This document shows, piece after piece, positions 41,392 through 49,991 of a stretch of DNA of 64,000 nucleotides. Every line of letters begins with the position of its first letter. Position 1 is the first letter of the stretch. The stretch lies in assembly GCF_900089585.1 (NCBI RefSeq), contig NZ_FLRH01000004.1:737001-801000 (forward strand). Direction: 5' to 3'. The position numbers and the translations under genes are program-made. The notes under the pieces were generated by a model that worked only from the letters and a program-made list of their open reading frames with translations, did no database searches and was not told where the DNA came from. The stretch is from Micromonospora sediminicola. GTDB taxonomy: Bacteria; Actinomycetota; Actinomycetes; Mycobacteriales; Micromonosporaceae.

Positions 41392-43257
41392 GTGGCCGTG
41401 CCGGTGGTGGACCCCTCGCTGAACTCCTCGTCCGTCGAGGTCGACACCGGCGTGTCCGACCCGCCGCGTCGGCCGCGTCGCCGACCGGCCCGTGCCGACG
41501 TGCTGGCCATCGGAGCCTATGCGCTGCTCGGTGTTCTCGTCTGCCTCAACTACTGGGGCGACGTGCAGCACCGGGTCTCCTCGCACCTGCCGACCGACCA
41601 CAGCTGGTTCGAGTGGCTTTTCGCGCACGGCGCCTACTCGGTGCGACACCTGGAGAACCCGCTGTTCACCGCCCGGCAGAACGCGCCGGACGGGGTGAAC
41701 ATGATGGCGAATACCTCGCTGCTCGGGGTGACGCTGCCGCTGGCGCCGCTGACCATGCTGCTCGGCCCGCAGGTGATGTACGCGCTCTACCTCGGCGCGG
41801 CGCTGTCGGCGACCGCCGCCACGTCGTACTGGGTGCTGTCGCGGCACCTGGTCCGCTCCCGCGGCGCGGCCTTCGTCGGCGGGGCGTTCCTCGGCTTCGC
41901 CCCGGGCATCGTGCACCACGCCAACGGGCAGCCCAACTTCGTGTCGAACTTCCTGCTCCCGCTGATCGTCTCCCGCGTGCTGCGCCTCGGCGAGCCGGGC
42001 CGCTGGCGGCGCAACGGCGTGGCGCTCGGGCTGCTGGTGGCGTACCAGATCTTCATCAACGAGGAGATGCTGCTGCTCACCGCGCTGGCCTGCCTGGTCG
42101 TCGTGGTGGCGTACGCGGTGCAACGCCCGCGCGCCACGCGGGAGCGGGCGGGCGCGTTCCTGGCCGCGATCGGGGTCGGTGGCGGGGTGGCGCTGCTGCT
42201 CACCGCGTACCCGATCTGGTTCCAGTTCAACGGCCCGCAGTCCTACCGCGGCCTGCAGGGCGGGGTCTTCCACAACTGGGGCGAGGACCTGATGGCCTTC
42301 GTCACCTTCGCCCGGGACACCGTGGCCGGCGACGAGGCGGTGGAGAAGACCATCGGGCTGACCGAGCAGAACACCTGGTTCGGCTGGCCGCTGGTGCTGG
42401 TCGGGCTGGTCGCGCTGGTCCTGCTGGCGCGCCGGTCGGTGCCGGCCCGGATCCTGGCCGTGCTGGTGGTCGTGTTCACGGTCGCCTCGATCGGGCCGAA
42501 GGTGCGCTTCGACGGGGTGGAGACCGGGGTCGACGGCCCGTGGGCGTACGTGCCGGACGACCTGCCACTGGTCGAGATGATGATGCCGACCCGGCTGAGC
42601 CTGGTGGTGGTCGGCGCGGTCGGCGTGCTGCTGGCGCTGGCCTGGGACGCCCTGGCCCGCGACGGCCGGGCCCCGGTGCCCGCCCCGCGCGCCGGCGACG
42701 GCGCCTCCGCGCCGGGCGCCGGGCCCCGTCGGCGGCGCGGGCTGCGCCTGGTCGGGTACGCCGCGATCGCGGCCGCCCTGCTGCCGCTGTTCCCGCGCCC
42801 GCTGCCGGCGCAGCAGATCGACCCGCCGCCGCACTTCGTCACCTCGGGCGGCTGGCGCCCCTACGTGCCGGACGGCCGGACGCTGGTGCCGGTGCCGATC
42901 CCGAGCAACGTGCACGGGCTGCCGACGCTGCGCTGGAGCGCGCTGACCGGGCAGGAGTTCCCGATCCCGGGTGGCTACTTCATCGGCCCGAACGAGCGGG
43001 GTGAGGGCGTCTTCGGCGCCCCGAACCGCCCCACCAGCACGTTGATCTACTCCACCATGGACGCCGACCGGGTCCCGGAGATCACCGAGGAGAACCGCCG
43101 GCAGGCCGTCGAGGACCTGCGCTTCTGGCGGGCGTCGGTGGTGGTGCTCGGGGCGAACCCGCGCGAGGCGGTACTGCGCGACCTGATGACGGCGCTGCTC
43201 GGCCCCGCCCAGCGGGTCGACGACGTCTGGCTCTGGGACGTGCGCGACCGCGTGTAA
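41392..43257 (+). CDS. Polytopic GT-C-like membrane protein 1
   Basis: 621 residues from the GTG at 41392, which lies eight bases after TACGAT. About ten to eleven TMs are followed by an outside C-terminal domain of about 150 residues. The first outside loop has D69 in LPTDHSWFEWLF and, 30 residues later, the motif PDGVNMMANTS; both paralogues at 43353 and 45098 keep that Asp-to-PDG spacing exactly. An Asp early in loop 1 is where GT-C glycosyltransferases using lipid-linked sugars keep catalytic acid. The C-terminal domain has RTLVPVP and PGGYFIGP. No named family is certain. The TAA stop lies at the border of a GGGCCC repeat. Confidence 0.78.
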   Translation: MAVPVVDPSLNSSSVEVDTGVSDPPRRPRRRPARADVLAIGAYALLGVLVCLNYWGDVQHRVSSHLPTDHSWFEWLFAHGAYSVRHLENPLFTARQNAPDGVNMMANTSLLGVTLPLAPLTMLLGPQVMYALYLGAALSATAATSYWVLSRHLVRSRGAAFVGGAFLGFAPGIVHHANGQPNFVSNFLLPLIVSRVLRLGEPGRWRRNGVALGLLVAYQIFINEEMLLLTALACLVVVVAYAVQRPRATRERAGAFLAAIGVGGGVALLLTAYPIWFQFNGPQSYRGLQGGVFHNWGEDLMAFVTFARDTVAGDEAVEKTIGLTEQNTWFGWPLVLVGLVALVLLARRSVPARILAVLVVVFTVASIGPKVRFDGVETGVDGPWAYVPDDLPLVEMMMPTRLSLVVVGAVGVLLALAWDALARDGRAPVPAPRAGDGASAPGAGPRRRRGLRLVGYAAIAAALLPLFPRPLPAQQIDPPPHFVTSGGWRPYVPDGRTLVPVPIPSNVHGLPTLRWSALTGQEFPIPGGYFIGPNERGEGVFGAPNRPTSTLIYSTMDADRVPEITEENRRQAVEDLRFWRASVVVLGANPREAVLRDLMTALLGPAQRVDDVWLWDVRDRV

Positions 43258-43335
43258 GGAAGGGCCCCTTCTTAACGTATTCGGTAGAGGAGGGGCCCCC
43301 TTTTAACACGGGGCGTTAAAAGGGGGCCCCTCCTT
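43255..43335 (+). repeat. GGGCCC/TTAACG repeat, locus D (direct-direct-inverted form)
   Basis: Half-unit 1 at 43256-43277 (AAGGAAGGGCCCC...TTAACG), spacer TATTCGGTAG, half-unit 2 at 43288-43310, and an inverted half-unit at 43314-43335 giving a strong hairpin with half-unit 2. The TAA stop of the plus-strand gene (43255-43257) shares its AA with the first base pair of the repeat. It lies between convergent genes. Confidence 0.9.
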
Positions 43336-43352
43336 GCACGGCACCGGGTGCG

Positions 43353-45134
43353 TCAGCCGAGCAGGGGGCGGACGTCCCACAGGTGCCCGCCGGGCACGTC
43401 CCGGCCCGGGCCGACCAGGGCGTCCACGGTGGCGCGTACCGGGTCGGCCGGCGACGAGTCGGCCTGCACCAGCGCCGCCGCCCGCCAGTGTCGCAGGTCC
43501 TCGACCGCCTGCCGGCGCTCCACGTCGCCGACCGGCGGCACCTGGCCGGTCTCGGCGGCCCGGCGCAGCAGCAGCGAGGTGGGCCGGTCCGGCGCGCCCC
43601 AGCGGGCGGTCGGGTCGGTCGCCGAGTGCGGGCCGATGAAGTAGCCGCCGGGCGCGTCGAACGCCAGCCCGGTGCGCGCCGACCAGAACATGGCCGGGCT
43701 GACCGCCGCCCCGGTCACCGGCGGCACCGGCACCAGCGTCCGGCCCGGCGGGACGTACGCCTGCCAGCCGCCGCCGGACACCACGGCCGGCACCGGCGTC
43801 ACCGGCACCGTGCGGATCGGCGTCGGGGTGAGCGGCAGCAGCGCGGCGGCGACCGCGCCGGCCCACGGCGCCCAGGCGCGCGTGCCGGAGCGCCGGACCC
43901 GGTCCAGGGCCAACGCCAGCAGCACCCCGCACACCGGTACGCACACCAGGGCGAACCGCGCCGGCACGACCAGGTCGAGCAGCGGCACCCCGGCGAGCAG
44001 GCGGTAGGGGCCGGGCACCCCGGTGTCGTGCCGGTTCAGCACCACGCTCGCGCCGAGCGACAGCAGCGCGAACAGCAGCCCGCACGCGGCGAGCGCGCGC
44101 ACCAGCGGCCGGCGCCACAGCCGCACCACCACGAGCAGCGCCAGCAGCGGCAGGAACGGCCCGAAGAACGAGTTCTGCTCGGTCGGGTTCGGCGACAGCA
44201 GCCCGGCGCGGTGGGCGTCCCCGGCGACGGTCTGCCGCGCGGTGGCGGTGAACGAGGCCAGGTCCAGCCGGTACCCCAGGGTGTGGAACGGCATCCCGCT
44301 GTAGTGGCCCGGCCCGAAGAACTGGAACCACAACGGGTACGCCAGCAGCACGCCGGCGACCAGCGCGCCGATACCCAGCCGACGGGCCACCACCGGGACC
44401 AGCCGGCGGGCGGCGGCCCGGTCGGCCAGCGCGTACGCCCCGGCCAGCACCCCGGCCGCGAGGGCCAGGAAGACCAGCACCTCCTCGCCGAGGAAGACCT
44501 GGTAGGCGACCGCCAGCCCGAGCAGCACGCCGTCGCGGCGGACCCGGTCGGTGGCCGGCCGGAACACCAGCGCCAGGATCACCGGCACCAGGAACTGGGC
44601 GGCCATGTGCAGGTGCGCGCCGGCCTGGGCCACCATGCCGGGGGCGAAGCCGCAGACCAGGCCGCCCACCGCGGCGGCGGACCGGGAGCGGACCAGCCGG
44701 CGGGCGAGCAGCGCGTACCAGGCGGTGGCCGTGCCGGCGAGGCTGAGCGTCACCGCGACGAGGAACGCCACCTGCGAGCCGAACGCCACGGTGACCGGGG
44801 TGAGCGGCACGCCCAGCCCCAGCACCGAGGTGTTCGCCATCAGGTTCACGCCGTCCGGGGCGTTCAGCGCGGCGCTCCAAAGCGGGTTCTCCCCGCCGGT
44901 CACCGCGCGGGCCGCCCGGGCCAGCATCCACTCGAACAGCATCTGGTCGCCGGCCTGGTGGAACAGCCGTTCCGGCCGGCGCCACTGGTCGGTGGTGAGC
45001 AGCACGGCCAGACCGAGGTAGCCGGCCACCACGAGCGCGTCGACCGGGCGGGGCCGCCACCGGCGCCGGGGCGCGCGGCCGGGGCGGTCCGCCCCGGTCA
45101 GACGGAGCGGCTGGTCAGTGTCCGGACGTCCCAC
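43353..45134 (-). CDS. Polytopic GT-C-like membrane protein 2
   Basis: 593 residues with the GTG at 45134, inside the end of the upstream gene (37-base overlap); no better start exists before the first TM, though a GTG at 45140 is possible. D63 in AGDQMLFEWML and PDGVNLMANTS at 93 keep the 30-residue spacing of the paralogues. About eleven TMs, then an outside domain with YVPPGRTLVPVP and PGGYFIGPHS and a final VDALVGPGRDV...LWDVR. Probably translated by coupling to the 45098 gene. Confidence 0.78.
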   Translation of the reverse strand: MGRPDTDQPLRLTGADRPGRAPRRRWRPRPVDALVVAGYLGLAVLLTTDQWRRPERLFHQAGDQMLFEWMLARAARAVTGGENPLWSAALNAPDGVNLMANTSVLGLGVPLTPVTVAFGSQVAFLVAVTLSLAGTATAWYALLARRLVRSRSAAAVGGLVCGFAPGMVAQAGAHLHMAAQFLVPVILALVFRPATDRVRRDGVLLGLAVAYQVFLGEEVLVFLALAAGVLAGAYALADRAAARRLVPVVARRLGIGALVAGVLLAYPLWFQFFGPGHYSGMPFHTLGYRLDLASFTATARQTVAGDAHRAGLLSPNPTEQNSFFGPFLPLLALLVVVRLWRRPLVRALAACGLLFALLSLGASVVLNRHDTGVPGPYRLLAGVPLLDLVVPARFALVCVPVCGVLLALALDRVRRSGTRAWAPWAGAVAAALLPLTPTPIRTVPVTPVPAVVSGGGWQAYVPPGRTLVPVPPVTGAAVSPAMFWSARTGLAFDAPGGYFIGPHSATDPTARWGAPDRPTSLLLRRAAETGQVPPVGDVERRQAVEDLRHWRAAALVQADSSPADPVRATVDALVGPGRDVPGGHLWDVRPLLG

Positions 45135-47020
45135 AACCACACGTCCAGCTCCTGCCGGCCGGGGCCGACCAGCTGCTCCACGGTCCGGCGCAGCGGCTCG
45201 GCGTTCTGCTCGTTGAGCGGCAGCACCACCACCGCCGCGTTCCAGTGCCGCAGCTCGTCGAGGAAGCGGCGGCGCTGCCGGTCGTCGAGCTTCGGCGTAC
45301 GCCCGGTGGACGCCACCTCCTCCAGCATCTCCCCGATGCCGCTGGGCCGGCCGCCGAAGCGGCCCGGGTCGCCGGTGACGCCGTTGCGCGGGGCGAGGAA
45401 GTAGCCGCCGGGGATCTTGAAGTCGAGGTCGGTGCTGGCGGCCCAGCGCATCGGGTCGGTGTTGCCCATCGCCGGCACCGGCACGGAGACCAGTGTCTGG
45501 TCCGGCCCGACGTACTGCCGCCACCGGTCGGCGGTGATGAACTCCGGCACCGGCGGCCGGGTGGTGACCCGCAGCGGCATCGGCGCGATCGGCAGCAGCG
45601 CGAAGACCAGGCCGGCGGCGGTCAGCGTGCGGGCGGTACGCCGGTCCACGCCCCGCAGCACCCAGGCGCTGCGCACCGCGTACGCGAGCAGCACCGCGAC
45701 CGTCACGCCGGTGATCATGCCGAACCGGGTCGGCACCACGGCGTCCAGCAGCGGCAGCCGCACCAGCAGCTCCCACGGCCCGGTGACCAGCTCCCGGTCC
45801 CACCAGGAGATCCGCTCGCCGAGCGAGAGCACGGCGAAGAACAGCCCGGTCGCGGCCAGCGCCCGGACCACCACGTCCCGGCGCAGCCAGACCACGATGC
45901 CCACGGCGAGCAGCGACAGGCTCCAGCCGAAGAAGGCGTTCTCCTCCGAGTAGTTCGGGGCGAGGTTGACGTTGGCCCGCTCGTTGCCGCCGAAGGTGGG
46001 CGAGCCGGGGGCGAAGAACGCGGCGATGTCGTTGCCGTAGTCACGCACCGTGTCGCTGAGCCCGTGGTACGCCATCGGCCCGGCGAACTGCACCCAGAGC
46101 GGGTACGCCAGCAGCGCGCCGGCGAGCAGCGCGCAGACCGCGAGCCCGGCGCCGAGCGGTCGCCAGGCGGCGGCCCACCGCGCACGCTGCTGCGCCAGCA
46201 CGGCGAGCAGGAACACGCCCAGCGCCATGGCGGTGAAGAGCAGGATCTCCTCGTTGATGAACGCCTGCGCGGTGACCAGGAGCGCGAGCAGCGCGCCGTC
46301 GCGGACCGGGCGGGTCGACCGGGTCAGCACCAGCACCCGCCAGACGATGAACGGCAGCAGGAACTGGCTGATGATGTTCGGGTGCCAGTTGGCGTGCGAC
46401 AGCATGGCCGGTGAGAACCCGCAGAACCAGGCGCCGACGGCGGCGGCCGGCCGGTGGCGCACCAGGTGCCGGGAGAGCACCCGGTACCAGGCGGCGGCGG
46501 TGCCGGCCAGGCCGAGCGTGACCAGCGTGACGAAGGAGACCGCCGGTCCGAACAGGAGGGTCACCGGCACCATCGGGATGCCGAGCGCCAGGATGGCGGT
46601 GTTCGCCATCAGGTTGACCCCGTCGGGGTAGTTGAACTGCTCGGTGAAGAACGGGAACTCGCCGTGCAGCACCACCCGCACCGAGTGGGCGAGGAAGAAC
46701 TGCACCTGCGCCGGGTCGCTGCTGTAGAGCGCGGCCACCCGGCCGGCGGGGTCGGCCCAGATGCCGCTGGTCACCCAGATCGCGGCGAGCAGGAAACCGC
46801 CGTACACGACGAGGTCGATCCGGCGGCGCGTCCAGCGCCACCGCCACCGGCGACGCGCGGCGGGCGCGGCCTCGTCCGCCGGGTCGGCGGGGGGCGGCAC
46901 ATCGGCGGGGGCCGGCGGGGCCGGCCGGGTGACCGGAGGCCGGTCGAGGGTGACGGAGCGGGGTCCCGTCGGGGCGTCGGCGGCCGGCGTCGAGGCGCCG
47001 CGGGTCTCGGCAGGCGTCAC
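45098..47020 (-). CDS. Polytopic GT-C-like membrane protein 3
   Basis: 640 residues from a GTG. It has a longer, Pro/Ala-rich cytoplasmic head (to about residue 55) and a basic WRWRWTRRR before TM1. D102 in SSDPAQVQFFLAH and PDGVNLMANTA at 132 keep the family spacing. Outside C-terminal domain: YVGPDQTLVSVPVP, PGGYFLAP, FLDELRHWNAAVVVLP and DVWLWDVR. First gene of a two-gene operon with its paralogue, divergent from the lipoprotein gene. Probably a transferase acting on lipid-linked sugars, by inference only. Confidence 0.78.
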   Translation of the reverse strand: MTPAETRGASTPAADAPTGPRSVTLDRPPVTRPAPPAPADVPPPADPADEAAPAARRRWRWRWTRRRIDLVVYGGFLLAAIWVTSGIWADPAGRVAALYSSDPAQVQFFLAHSVRVVLHGEFPFFTEQFNYPDGVNLMANTAILALGIPMVPVTLLFGPAVSFVTLVTLGLAGTAAAWYRVLSRHLVRHRPAAAVGAWFCGFSPAMLSHANWHPNIISQFLLPFIVWRVLVLTRSTRPVRDGALLALLVTAQAFINEEILLFTAMALGVFLLAVLAQQRARWAAAWRPLGAGLAVCALLAGALLAYPLWVQFAGPMAYHGLSDTVRDYGNDIAAFFAPGSPTFGGNERANVNLAPNYSEENAFFGWSLSLLAVGIVVWLRRDVVVRALAATGLFFAVLSLGERISWWDRELVTGPWELLVRLPLLDAVVPTRFGMITGVTVAVLLAYAVRSAWVLRGVDRRTARTLTAAGLVFALLPIAPMPLRVTTRPPVPEFITADRWRQYVGPDQTLVSVPVPAMGNTDPMRWAASTDLDFKIPGGYFLAPRNGVTGDPGRFGGRPSGIGEMLEEVASTGRTPKLDDRQRRRFLDELRHWNAAVVVLPLNEQNAEPLRRTVEQLVGPGRQELDVWLWDVRTLTSRSV

Positions 47021-47164
47021 AGTCGGCGGAGTCTACCGGAGCCGGATATTGGCGCACGAATCGCGCGTCACGTTCCGCGACGAACGGGTGAGCCGGGCTC
47101 GGCCGGGCGACCGGTCGTCTCGTACCATGTGGGCTTCCGACCGACGACCGGCGAGGGGATCAGG

Positions 47165-48358
47165 GTGGTTTCAGCCCGCCGAGGCGCTACGACGGGCACC
47201 GCGCTGGCCGCGCTGCTGCTGGTCACGGTCGGTTGCGGACCGGTCGCCGACCGGCAGCCGAAGGACCTGCGGGTCGGCTACGACAGCCTGGACGGCACCC
47301 TGGCGGTCTGGCCGCCGCGCGGCAGCCTGGCCCGCGACGCCGCCGCCACCGCCGGGATCACCGAGGCGGTACGGGACTGGCGGTCCCCGGTGGACGACCG
47401 GGTGCACGTGCCCTCCTCCGGCATTCTCTTCTCCGGCCAGGTCGCCGGTTCCGCGCTGGCGCTGGTCGCCGCGGACGTGCCCGGCGAGGCCGCCTCCTGG
47501 CTGCTGCAACTCGACCGGGACGGGCAGCGCTGGCGGGTGGCGCACGCCACCGAGTACACCGACCCCGGCTACCTGGTCTACTCCGACGTGCTGCCGGTGC
47601 GCCAGCCCGAGGGCCGCCGCTACCTCACCTCCGCCCGGGTGGAACGCCTGCTCGGCCCCGACGGCCGGGTACTGGGCGGCGCCGACGGCGTGACCGACCC
47701 GGTCGCCGTGCCGGCCTGCCGGGCCGTCGAGCTGACCGCGACGCTGCGGCCCACCCCGTCGCTGCCGCGCGGCCGGGCCGCGGACCGCGTCCTCGACCTG
47801 GGTACGGCCACCGAGGCGCCCCGCTACCCGCTGGTGCGCGACGAGACCGGCGCCGGCAAGCGGGCCCTGACCGGGCTGGACACCTGCGCGCTGGCCGGTG
47901 AGCGGGGCCCGTTCGGCAGCCTCCCCCGCCGCCTCGGCGACCGCGAGGCGCCCCGTTCGGCGCCCGAGTCCTGGCCGATGGCGAAGATCGCGACCCGGTC
48001 GCTGGGCGAGGTGGCCCTGGGCGGTGGGGAGCCGGGCGACCTGGAGCAGCTCAGCTGGGAGACGGCCACCGGCACCATGACCGCGGTGGTCTACCGCCCG
48101 GCCGGCGGCGGCACCCCGGTGGTCTCCCCCGCCGACCGGTCCACCACGCTGCAGGCCTACCACCTGCCGGTGCCCGGGCAGCCGCTCGCGGTGCTGACCT
48201 GGCGTACCCGGGACGCGTCGTTCGCCGCCCCGCCCGGCACCACCCGCCTGGTCGACCGGCCCGGCCTGGTGGTGGTCGAACAGACCGACGCCAAGCAGAC
48301 GTTCAGCCTGGCCGGCACCGAGAAGACCTGGTACCGCTCCCTGTCCGCCCCCCGCTGA
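47165..48358 (+). CDS. Putative lipoprotein, unknown function
   Basis: 397 residues from the GTG at 47165 (AGGGG eight bases upstream). The signal peptide ALAALLLVTVGCGP has a lipobox-like VTVGC, so the protein is probably lipid-anchored outside. The remainder is about 370 residues of beta-rich sequence without a recognised family: WLLQLDRDGQRWRVAHATEY, YPLVRDETGAGKRAL, AVLTWRTRD. It lies between the GT-C-like operon (divergent) and the cis-prenyltransferase gene, 36 bp upstream of the latter on the same strand, so those two are probably co-transcribed. Confidence 0.75.
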   Translation: MVSARRGATTGTALAALLLVTVGCGPVADRQPKDLRVGYDSLDGTLAVWPPRGSLARDAAATAGITEAVRDWRSPVDDRVHVPSSGILFSGQVAGSALALVAADVPGEAASWLLQLDRDGQRWRVAHATEYTDPGYLVYSDVLPVRQPEGRRYLTSARVERLLGPDGRVLGGADGVTDPVAVPACRAVELTATLRPTPSLPRGRAADRVLDLGTATEAPRYPLVRDETGAGKRALTGLDTCALAGERGPFGSLPRRLGDREAPRSAPESWPMAKIATRSLGEVALGGGEPGDLEQLSWETATGTMTAVVYRPAGGGTPVVSPADRSTTLQAYHLPVPGQPLAVLTWRTRDASFAAPPGTTRLVDRPGLVVVEQTDAKQTFSLAGTEKTWYRSLSAPR

Positions 48359-48394
48359 CGGCGAGCACCCGCGCGCCGCGTCGGAGGAGACGCC

Positions 48395-49162
48395 ATGGTC
48401 GAGATGATCCGTCGGCTCTACGCCCGTCGCCTGCGGGCCGGACTCGTCGACGCGACGCTGCCCCGGCACGTCGCGATGGTGATGGACGGCAACCGTCGCT
48501 GGGCGCGGCAGATGGGGTTCGACGATCCCTCGGTGGGCCACCGGTACGGCGCCGCGCACCTGCACGAGGTGGCCGGCTGGTGCGCCGAGCTGGGCATCCG
48601 GCAGATCACCCTGTTCGTCGCCTCGGTCGACAACGTGCGTAAGCGCGGCTCCGCCGAGGTGGCGCACCTGATGCGGCTGGTCGAGGAGGTCATCGCCGAG
48701 CCGCTGCGGCGACCGGACAGCCCGTGGCGGCTGCACGTGGCCGGCCGGACCGACGTCCTGCCCGACTCGACCCGGCACGCGTTGAAGCTGGCCGAGGAGG
48801 ACACCCAGGACCGGGCCGGCGGCTTCGACCTCACCGTCGCGATCGGCTACGACGGTCGCACCGAGATCGCCGACGCGGTCCGGCGCCTGCTGCACCATGA
48901 GGCGGAGGCCGGGGCCACCCTCACCGAGGCGGCGGCCCGCCTCACCGCCGAGGCGATCGGCGCGCACCTCTACACCGGGGACCGACCGGCCCCCGACCTC
49001 GTCATCCGGACCAGCGGGGAACGGCGGATGTCCGGCTTCCTGCTCTGGCAGGCCGTCCACTCGGAGCTGTACTTCTGCGACGTGTACTGGCCCGGCTTCC
49101 GCGAGGTCGACTTCCTCCGGGCCCTGCGCACCTACGCCACCCGCACCGCCCGCCCCCACTAG
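48395..49162 (+). CDS. Cis-prenyltransferase (undecaprenyl diphosphate synthase family)
   Basis: 255 residues with GGAGGAG eight bases before the ATG. The catalytic P-loop MVMDGNRRWA (Asp binding Mg and diphosphate) is intact, and the family blocks VGHRYGAAHLHEVAGWC, TLFVASVDN, FDLTVAIGYDGRTEIADAV, DLVIRTSGERRMSGFLLWQ and SELYFCDVYWPGFREVDFLRAL are all present. The GYDG in place of the common GYGG and HRYGA in place of HRAGA mark a divergent branch, so product length is uncertain. It makes polyprenyl diphosphate, precursor of lipid sugar carriers, which fits the neighbouring GT-C-like proteins. Confidence 0.92.
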   Translation: MVEMIRRLYARRLRAGLVDATLPRHVAMVMDGNRRWARQMGFDDPSVGHRYGAAHLHEVAGWCAELGIRQITLFVASVDNVRKRGSAEVAHLMRLVEEVIAEPLRRPDSPWRLHVAGRTDVLPDSTRHALKLAEEDTQDRAGGFDLTVAIGYDGRTEIADAVRRLLHHEAEAGATLTEAAARLTAEAIGAHLYTGDRPAPDLVIRTSGERRMSGFLLWQAVHSELYFCDVYWPGFREVDFLRALRTYATRTARPH

Positions 49163-49202
49163 CCACCGTTCCCGCCTCCCCTCGCCCCCACCCCTCCCCA
49201 CC

Positions 49203-49275
49203 GTCGATCTTGCAGTTTCGGCCCACGCAATCAGGGCATAAAGGGCGAATTCTGGGCCACAATCGCAAGATCGCC
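49203..49275. repeat. Long stem-loop (REP-like) repeat, copy 2
   Basis: Arms GTCGATCTTGCAGTTTCGG... (49203-49225) and 49253-49275 are complementary at 18 of 23 positions around a 27-base loop with AGGGCATAAAGGG. Arm and loop both resemble the element at 13540-13613. It lies between the convergent prenyltransferase and acetyltransferase genes. Confidence 0.7.
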
Positions 49276-49327
49276 GGGGCGGCGGGGCAGTGCGAGCGGC
49301 GCGAGGGCGAGCCGGGCCGGGCGGAAA

Positions 49328-49825
49328 TCAGGGGTGGTGGAGGCGCATGCCCAGGTAGGGGGCGGCGGCGGGGCCGGGGCGGGTGGTGCCGTCGGGGCGC
49401 CAGCCGTGCCGGGTGTAGAAGGCGCGGGCCCGGGTGTTGCGCTCCCACACCTCCAGCACCCCCACCGCCAGCCCTTCGGCCTCCAGGTGGCGCAGGAAGA
49501 GCCCGTGCAACGTGCTGCCGACGCCACGGCCCCAGCACTCCGGGTCCACGTGGATCTGGTAGAGCTGCGCGGCATTCACCTCGGACGAGTGCGGCGGGCC
49601 CATGGCCAGCAGGCCGACCACCCGCCCCTCGATGACGGCCACGCGCACGTGCTTGTGCGGCGCGGCGATCGCCGCCGTCCAGCCGTCCCGTTGTTCCCGG
49701 GCGAGTTCCGGGTCGACGATCTCGCCGAGGGGCAGCCCACCAGCGCCGTAGTAGGTGATCCGGGCCCGGGTGTGCAGGTCGACGATGTCATCGAGGTCGG
49801 CCGGCGTGGCGGCACGCACGTCCAT
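49328..49825 (-). CDS. GNAT-family N-acetyltransferase
   Basis: 165 residues from the ATG at 49825, chosen because GGGAGG lies about eight bases upstream. Motif A is IHVDPECWGRGVGSTLHGLFL, with the GRGVG loop, followed by VLEVWERNTRARAFYTRHGWRPDG. The N-terminus DVRAATPADLDDIVDLHTRAR is typical of the RimI/aminoglycoside-like group. Substrate unknown. It is separated by 166 bp from dxs; that gap carries the dxs terminator. Confidence 0.88.
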   Translation of the reverse strand: MDVRAATPADLDDIVDLHTRARITYYGAGGLPLGEIVDPELAREQRDGWTAAIAAPHKHVRVAVIEGRVVGLLAMGPPHSSEVNAAQLYQIHVDPECWGRGVGSTLHGLFLRHLEAEGLAVGVLEVWERNTRARAFYTRHGWRPDGTTRPGPAAAPYLGMRLHHP

Positions 49826-49941
49826 CGCGCAGCCTCCCATGATCCACTCCACGTCGCCGACGTGGTGGCGTCCCGGCTACCTCGACGCCGCCACTACGGC
49901 GAACTGGCGGCACGCCGCGGCCGGGACACCTACGGAACAGC

Positions 49942-49979
49942 GCTCGGGCGGCCCCGCGGGAAAGCGGGACCGCCCGAGC
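49942..49979 (-). terminator. dxs terminator
   Basis: GCTCGGGCGG (49942-49951) and CCGCCCGAGC (49970-49979) are perfect ten-base arms, with an inner CCCGC/GCGGG stem. It begins 13 bases beyond the dxs stop on the minus strand. Confidence 0.65.
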
Positions 49980-49991
49980 ACCGTATCCGGA

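Noticed and set aside
27928..49162. Secondary-metabolite gene cluster
   Set aside because: No polyketide, peptide synthetase, terpene cyclase or tailoring enzymes; fadA-fadB are ordinary beta-oxidation and the prenyltransferase is of the cis-polyprenyl type.
49826..49991. Possible small gene in the dxs downstream gap
   Set aside because: Short open frames exist but the dxs terminator occupies the end and no start with a ribosome-binding site or known family is seen.
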